A DNA stretch of 64,000 bases, from contig NW_025335440.1 of NCBI RefSeq assembly GCF_004798865.1, positions 5,448,702 through 5,512,701 on the forward strand, read 5' to 3'. Both the position numbers and the translations under genes were made by a program. Below the pieces are notes generated by a model that did no database searches, was not told where the DNA came from, and saw only the letters and a list, made by a program, of their open reading frames with translations. Positions 57,431-64,000 of this stretch are shown one piece after another (within the stretch, counting starts at the first letter, position 1; every line of letters starts with the position of its first letter). The DNA is from Varanus komodoensis. Its lineage: Eukaryota; Chordata; Lepidosauria; Squamata; Varanidae.

Positions 57431-57663
57431 ACCTGCAAGCAGGACAGCTCCTCCGGGAGGCAGAGCGCGACCGGCTCCAGAACAGGCTGAGCATCGCTGG
57501 GCCGGCAGGCGCCGCCTCCCCCTTGCCCTGATTGAGCCTCGGCAGCCTGGCCTTCACCCGGGGCCCCACGGCCACAGTTCCCACTGCCTCACCTGGAAAG
57601 GAGCCAGAGCCCGGTGACACCTCACAGCTCCTAGCAAGCCTCCCCCAGGGGCATCATGGCGAT

Positions 57664-57998
57664 CCCAGAATCATCAAAGAGTAGAGCTGGAAGGGGCCAA
57701 GAAGGCCATCCAGTCCACCCCCTGCTGTGGCAGGACCCCAAGTCACACCATCCCACTCAGATGGCTGTCCAGTTTCTTTTTGAATGTCTCCACCGTGGGA
57801 ATGCCACCACCTCTCCAGGCAGCCGGTTCCACTGCTGTGTTGCTCTGACAGTGAGAAAGAGCCTGGATCTGGGTTGTCGCAGCTTGAACTGATTATTCCG
57901 TGTCCTGCACTCGCATCAGCAAGAAGAGATCTTGGCTTTCCTCTTTGTGGCAGCCTTTGAGGTCCTTCTAGAGGGAGCTCATGTCCCCCCTCAGCAGG
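57664..57998 (-). mobile_element. CR1 LINE 3' end
   Basis: Classic CR1 3' landmarks on the minus strand: CTCCCTCTAGAAGGACCTCA, GAGTGCAGGACACGGAATAA, GCAGTGGAACCGGCTGCCTG, GACTGGATGGCCTTCTTGGC and a GATTC-containing end at 57664. 5'-truncated. Confidence 0.92.
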
Positions 57999-58200
57999 AA
58001 ACCTTTTTATTTCATCTATATTTCAATAAGCTTTAATATTGTATTTTTAATACTATATTTTAACTGCAGCCAGAGTGGGTCAATTTATGTTGATTTTATG
58101 TTAATATTTTGTTATAATTTATGTATATTGATATTTGTATTTTATTTATGTAAGCCATCCTGAGGCTTTTGCAATAGGACGGCATATAAATATCACAAAC
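57999..58200 (+). mobile_element. L2-type LINE 3' end
   Basis: An AT-rich UTR followed by GTAAGCCATCCTGAGGCTTT and TGCAATAGGACGGCATATAAA. It is immediately adjacent to the CR1 end at 57998, indicating nested or abutting insertion. Confidence 0.8.
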
Positions 58201-59689
58201 AAACCAAACAAGCAAACAAATGTAAAAGCGAGAGACACAAAAGCAACAGCAACCAGGGCCACCTTCTAGTCCTGTGCTTTCTGTGGAATATCCAGAGCAA
58301 AAAAAAGCCACTTCTCTCCCCGGGGAAATGCACAAACCCAGCCTGTGCGCACGAGGTGTGCCTTGTGAAGCAGCAAAGTCCCGGCCTGGGCATTCCACGT
58401 GGCAGACGACAAGAAGAGCCGTGAGCCTCTGGCGCTTCCTCTCTCCCTTTTCTAAAAGCCATCCTAAAAGTGAGATTGTTCATGCATCTCACATGAAATG
58501 TGGAGTATTTCTTGACTGCAAATGTCCCTTTTCGGCGACTCTGCTGTGAAGATGGAACGAGGTCATCCTGCACAGAGACTGGGAAAAGCAGGCACTGGGG
58601 TGAGAGGCCTGAAGTCCCTGCAGAAGTGGAAGGTGGGTTATGATCTGGGAAGAGGCCTCTTGGCCGAGGGCTTTCGGGCCGGCTCCCGCCATCGCTGCCA
58701 TTCAGGGAGCAAGCCCATTTACAAGAGGAAAACTTGAAGGGCAGCACCGGTCCCGGGAGCCGACGCATCGCTCCCGTGTCCGCAAAGTAAGGCTGCCACG
58801 CTGCGCAGCCTGGAATTTGGGCACGGACGGACTCTGAGCCCCAGAGCACTCGGGGCTGCAGAGCAAATTCCAGGACTCCGAAGTCTTTAAAAATGTTTCC
58901 AGATGTGGTTTTTATGATGCAGTCCCTCTGCTTCGTTCACAGAGTTTCCTGAGAGGTCAGATGGTCACTGTCTTCCACTGGATACGCGTTCCTGCTTCCT
59001 CGTCAGTCCTCCTGGCCGTTTTCTTACCAACCCAAAGAAAACCGCTAAACGGGAAACAGCGGAAGGGCTGCGTGGCCCCTTGGCACTGTGAGGGCCCCGG
59101 AGAGGCTGCAGGGCTGGCGTGTGCCCAGGCCCTGGAAGGCATTCGGGGTGTGCAGAGAAATCAAGGGGGTGGGTGTGCCCCCTCCGCTTTCTGCACCTCG
59201 ACCCGTGGACCTGCGCTGGAACGGCACGGCCGGTGCCGGCTCGGAGACGAGGTTCCCAGGCAAGATGCCTTCCTCTCCCCCGTCTGCTTGGGCACCGCTC
59301 GCTGCGGGGCAGAGGGCCGGCAAGGGTGCGGGACGTGGCGCCTCCCTGGTCTGGGCCAGGGAGTGGGGCAGGTGAAGGTGCGCGTAGAGAGAGGAAGAAC
59401 TCGGAGGTGGGCCGGGCCAGGCCGAGTCTTTGGCATCCACCTGGGGGTGCCCACCTTTGGTGTGGGCAGTGAACCCGAATGCCTGCAGGGGTCGCAATGG
59501 AGGGGACAGCGGGTCAGCGAGCTGGACGGAGGAGGGAATGGGGTGGGGGGGAAGCAGCTGGAGAGGGTGCTTGTGAAGGGGCTCTCGGGGGACTTGGCGG
59601 CAGGCGGGACACGAGCCAGCAGTGTGACAGCGGTGGAGGCCACCCCACCCCTCCGCAAGGCGCACGGCCAGAAGCCTGGTTCCAGATCG
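58201..59689. other. No feature recognised
   Basis: GC-rich unique-looking DNA upstream (in gene sense) of the NRADD-like stalk exon. I looked on the minus strand for a Cys-rich-domain exon and saw no regular Cys spacing. The open frames are not recognisable. Confidence 0.45.
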
Positions 59690-60223
59690 AGGGAGGGGGT
59701 GATTCCGCTCCACACGGCTCTGGGGCCCCACGGCCGGAGGGCTGCGTCCAGTTCTGGGCTCCACATCAGAGGGGAAACGCAGCCGGGTGGGGATCGGTGT
59801 GGCACGTGGTCTCGAGAGTTGTGGTCGGCCAGGGGGGATGCTTTTTGAAGGGAGCTGGGCCTTTCCATCTGAGGGGAGACCCCAAGGGATCCTGTGGCGG
59901 CTGGGAGGCATGTGAGGGGAGACCACGAGGAGGAGGGCCGGGCGCTGTTCCCCCGCTGTGGAGGGCAGGAGGGGTAACAGTGGGGCACAGCTCAAGGAAC
60001 CCGGCTTCTGGCTGGATGTCAGGGAGGGCCTCCGGCAGTCAGGACCCCTGGGGAATGGAAGGGGCTTCCAAGGAGGTGGGTGAGGCCCCATCAGTGCGGG
60101 TCTTCAAGCCAAGGCTGGACAACCCCATGATGATTACATGAGCAGAGCCGGCTGGAGCCGGGGGTCAGACTAGATGTCCCGGGAGACCCCTTCTGACTCG
60201 CTCTGTTTGTTTCTATGAATCGC
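59690..60223 (+). mobile_element. CR1 LINE 3' end (second subfamily)
   Basis: Contains GGGCTGCGTCCAGTTCTGGG, CCGGCTTCTGGCTGGATGTC, 'AAGCCAAGGCTGGACAACCC', GGAGCCGGGGGTCAGACTAG and an end at TTTCTATGAATC. Same subfamily as 33780-33936. Confidence 0.88.
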
Positions 60224-63180
60224 TGCTTCGACCACTTCTCCCCAAGCTGAAATATCTTGCTTTGCAGAGAAGAGGAGCTGCTAACAGGCCACTCTTCCCA
60301 AGCAGAAGGGCTGTCGCGGGCCCTGCGGACAACGCAGGCCGTGGATCCCCACAGAACGACGCAACACAGGCCTGGCACGTGAGCGCTCAGGTCTCGAAGG
60401 GCGGCCCCGTTCCCTCCGGTGCCACGCCGGCTCTCCTGGAGCCGCCTCCGTCCACAGGCGACACTTGGGGGCCTCGCATTAGGACACGCACATGCAATTC
60501 CTTTCCGCGTTTTGAATTGCGCGCGACGGCGGAGCAGCTCTGCAGGGAATGGCAGCCGCGTGGGGAAGGCCAGAGCCCTCCTGCTCCCCATCGCGCCTCA
60601 TCCATTACGCTGGGATCACCGCTGAATCAGATTCCAAGGGGAGCGACGCAGCTTCGTTGCCCAGAGGAAAGTGGGGAAAGCACATTTTCCCTCCCGGCCG
60701 CGAACTTGCTAGGTGGCCTCGCGAAAGCTCAGGGCGATGTTTTGCTCTTTCTCCAGGAGTTGTTCTGCTCCGGAGGAAAAGTGGTGGGGATTTTTCTTCC
60801 CTTCCCCGGGGGGGGGGGGGGAGCTGATGGCTGGGGGAAGGTGCTTCCCACTGGAGAGCTGGAAGAGGGGAAAGTAACCCAAGACCAACCAGGACGGCTG
60901 CAAAGCTCTCGGGAGGTTTAGCCCGGAGGAGGGATGACACAAAAGCGGTCTTCAAATATTTGAAAGGTTTTCACATAGAGTTATTATTTCTTTTCTGCCT
61001 CGCCCCACGGCCAAAGCTCTCTGGGTGGTTTATGATGAGAAGGTGGAGCGGACGGGGTCTCTGATGCACCAAAGGGCAGAAGGACTGAGAAGTGGAAACC
61101 AGAGACGTGGATTGTGGCTGCGCATGAGAAGGGCCGACAAGTGTGGTCCCCATACGTGGAAGTCAGACCTGCATCCCAATGCATCCATGTCAGGCTCTGA
61201 TCTGCTCAAGAGACTAGTCCTCAGTGAGTTCCAGGTGGGGAAAGCCAAGGTACTGGAGCGCTGTGCATTCATGTGAGTTTGTTGCTTTACAGATTTTGCA
61301 GGCAGATGTGGTAGAATATGGTGGAAAATGCCAACAGACTGTAAAGGTTGGGGGAAGGGGCCACTTATGTGTGGCCACCACATGGGATTGGTTTAAAAAC
61401 ACCTCCCCAAATGCGGGGGTGGGGGGGGGGAGGGAGGCAACACTCAGCTAACTCCTCAAGAACGCAAGAATGTATACAGAAAATAATTCCCCAACTGCAA
61501 CCGAATCGGCAGGGTATTCAGCTTCCTCTTCCGTGCTGCATCTGTCCAAGGTGCAGGCCAGAGACTGGCTAAAGGCCAGTATCCAGTTGTTCTGGACTTC
61601 ATTTCCCAGAATCCCCTGCCAGCATGGCAATAGTGAGTAAGACTCAGAGCCAAAACATCTGGAAATCTACTTTTCGACCACTGCAGATGTAAATGGGAGG
61701 CAGAATTCCAATAGAGCTGGGAGAGACACTGAGGGCGTTGCAGGTGGGGGGAAGCTGCTGTCTCATGAACCCCCTGTAAAAAACTCTTTGCAGGTAGAAA
61801 GGTAGCACTTGGGGGAAATGCGGGCTTTTGCTACGATGGCAAAAGAGCAGATTGCCGTGGAATTTGTACAAATTCGACACTTGATTCATTTCTGTAAATA
61901 CAGGACAAGCTATCCAAAGGTTAAGTTCTGTTTTGCAATGGCTTGACTAAAAGCTACATAAACATGTATGGATTTGGAGTGAGAAGGATGCCAAAAATGC
62001 CTCTCCTAGTTTTGTACTTGCAGGGCTGTTGCTGAAAATAAAACAGCACCCCAAAGCCAGGCCTTTCATCCCCCTGAATCCAGCAAACAGCAGCCTGATG
62101 TGGTACAGTCTTCCTCAGACTTTACCATATCATGCATGACAGACGCTTGGTTTGTAGTCCGTGAGCCAAAAAGAAGCCAGCGCTTGCTGTGCCCAATTTT
62201 CCTCAAAAAGACGGGATTCTAAATTGGTTGCAAAGCCTCCTTCAATGCCAAGGTTGGGCAGGGGGGCGGGGGGAGGCGCATTGCCGGCCTGTGTGTATCA
62301 CAGAATAGCCTCTATCCCTAAGCAGAATGGGGCCGCGATCTCTTTGACGCGAGACCGTCCACCCCGCCGTGCTTTTCTCTCCTTTCTCCTCCGCAGAAGC
62401 AACATCACACGAGGTTCCGTCTCTTTGAGGGGCCGATTCGTGCCCGTGCCCCCCCCCCCCACATGCATGCATGCAATGCGGCCCACCCCACGCGAAGAAG
62501 GGTGGCCCACCCCAATGGAGCAAGGCTCTCGGCGAAGGCTTCAGAAATTTGGCTTGACCTTCCCTGGCCCCCCGGCCTCGGCAGCCCCCCAATACTGAGC
62601 TTGAGAAGGTTTCACAAGCCCCCCTCCAGCCAAGTGGGATTAAAGACACGGACCTGGAACAAAAGCCGGATTAGGGGCAACCTGAGGAGAGTCTATTCTG
62701 GCACACAAAAAATGCAACTGTTCTAAAACAAAGGCCGGGATCACGGGAAGCGAGTCGGCACATGAAGTTCCTGATGGATTTGGATCCAGAGGGCTGCTTG
62801 TCCCCAAACTCTCGCTCTGGAGTGCAGTTCTGGGGTCTACGAGGACAGATGCTGACGGCTGGGGCTGCTGGGCATTGAAGTCTGCCACGAACAATCACCC
62901 CATTTTAGCTCTGCTGTTTTTCTGTTCTCTTTGCACACGCTCTGGCCAACGGCCCTTGCCCCTCTCTCTCCCGCTTTAAAAACCAAAGGCCGGTGTGTGT
63001 GATCGTGGGCTCGGAGTGAGTAGAACAAGCACCCGTGGTACACGTGGCCACACCAGCACAAGCCAGTTGCCCAAGCTTGGCACGTTCCAATTTTCTCCAC
63101 TCCCATGAAGGCCCTGCCTGGCATCCAGCATCTCCTGGGGCAAACCACGCTAGAAGTTCAAGGAAAGAAGCCCTGATGTT
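60224..63180. other. Mostly unrecognised intergenic DNA
   Basis: Holds a G-run near 60809, an L2-like scrap (60980-61035) and palindromic-repeat copies (around 61580 and 62850). No exon was recognised on either strand. Confidence 0.45.
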
Positions 63181-63186
63181 CCAAAC

Positions 63187-63835
63187 ATGAGCTACCAATG
63201 TGATCCAGCCGTCAAAAGGGCAAATGCTATTTTGGGATGCATGAACAGAAGTATTCCTTCCAAATCACGAGAAGTAGAAGTTCCCCTCTACTCCTCACTA
63301 GTCAGACCTCACCTGGAATACTGTGCTCAGTTCTGGGCACCAAGATTTAAGGAAGACGCAGGTAAATTAGAAAGGGTGCAGAGGAGGGCAACAGAAACGA
63401 TCCAGGGTTTGGAGACACTGCCCCGTGAGGGGAGACTGGGAGAACTGGGCATGTTCAGCCTTGGGAAGAGAAGGCTGAGGGGGGACATGAGCTCCCTCTA
63501 GAAGGACCTCAAAGGCTGCCACAAAGAGGAAGGCCAAGATCTCTCCTTGCTGATCCCAGAGTGCAGGACACGGAATAATCAAGTCAAGTTGTGACAACCC
63601 AGATCCAGGCTGGACATCAGGCGAAACTTTCTCACTGTCAGAGCAACACGGCAGTGGAACCGGCTGCCTGGAGAGGTGGGGGGCTCTCCCACACTGCGGG
63701 CGTCCAAAAGAGACTGGGCAGCCATCTGAGTGGGAGGGTGTGACTTGGTGTCCTGCCACAGCAGGGGGTGGACTGGATGGCCTTCATGGCTCCTTCGAAC
63801 TCCGCTATTCGATGATTCGATGATCCTGGGGTTCC
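63187..63835 (+). mobile_element. CR1 LINE, ORF2 C-terminus and 3' UTR
   Basis: The + frame 63187-63501 reads the CR1 ORF2 C-terminus: '[19 protein letters not shown]', '[20 protein letters not shown]', '[16 protein letters not shown]', '[13 protein letters not shown]'. The UTR follows with GAGTGCAGGACACGGAATAA and GTGGAACCGGCTGCCTGGAG, ending in the octamer-like repeat ATTCGATGATTCGATGATCC. It is 5'-truncated near 63187 and open in its coding part, so fairly young. Confidence 0.93.
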
Positions 63836-64000
63836 TTCCTGCCCCCGCTTGGAAGGTCGCCGTGCTCACAGGGCCTTGCCCTGCCCCATCTGGCTGCGTG
63901 CTCGGCGGCCACGCGGCTGAGCTCGCCTCCCCTCAGCGAGCCCCTCTGGGTGCTGGGGTTCCCCGGGCCAGGCAGCCGCTCTCCTCGGCCTCCTGCTCGC
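63836..64000. other. Unassigned GC-rich window end
   Basis: The minus strand is open in one frame across this stretch, but I recognise no family. It could belong to an upstream exon of the NRADD-like gene or to the next gene (NBEAL2 is expected from mammalian order). Not supported by any motif. Confidence 0.2.

Noticed and set aside
59045-60091. 348-codon open frame on the minus strand
   Set aside because: Much of it is the antisense of a CR1 3' end (59690-60223). The rest is low-complexity Pro/Ser typical of GC-rich noncoding DNA.
58201-63186. Cys-rich ligand-binding exons of the p75-like gene
   Set aside because: I searched minus-strand frames for repeated CxxC and spaced Cys patterns and found none. 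Exons may lie beyond 64000 or be lost.

Overview
The window is nuclear DNA from a vertebrate and almost certainly a squamate reptile (lizard or snake). The protein-coding exons are vertebrate SETD2 and a p75NTR-family receptor. The repeats include a Sauria-type SINE (14681-15036), a BovB/RTE-type LINE end (35195-35447), CR1 ends, and an L2/CR1-superfamily LINE present in many copies. Sauria SINEs are a squamate hallmark. The species cannot be named from the sequence.

Left half (1 to about 34.8 kb, AT-richer): the 3' end of SETD2 on the + strand. Eleven exons (1003-34152) join into one uninterrupted frame of 801 codons plus a stop. They cover the segment after the SET region, the Pro/Gln-rich region, the WW domain and the SRI domain. 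A 3' UTR of about 0.6 kb follows, with an ATTAAA signal near 34747. The upstream AWS/SET exons lie outside the window. The introns carry LINE and SINE insertions, including an L2-type LINE with a 550-codon open reverse-transcriptase frame inside the intron that splits the WW domain, and a Sauria SINE filling most of a 505-bp intron.

Middle (about 34.8-50.3 kb, GC-rich): intergenic DNA with a BovB end, MIR-like SINEs, short palindromic repeats, a GCGAG pentanucleotide array and CpG-rich stretches. I found no convincing exon here. Several long open frames on both strands look like products of high GC content.

Right part (50.3-55.6 kb, minus strand, convergent with SETD2): three exons of an NRADD / p75NTR-like receptor gene (stalk plus transmembrane, juxtamembrane, death domain). 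Order and orientation match mammalian 3p21.31, where NRADD sits beside the SETD2 3' end. The stalk exon has an apparent 1-nt frame break at a run of eight G/C bases. No cysteine-rich-domain exon was recognised up to 64 kb.

Far right (55.7-64 kb): repeat-dense. It holds L2-type LINE pieces, a hAT-like MITE with terminal inverted repeats, a tandem array of about four units of about 175 bp that carry telomere-like CCCTAA motifs, and three CR1 3' ends. I saw no CRISPR array, operon, or prokaryotic or viral gene.
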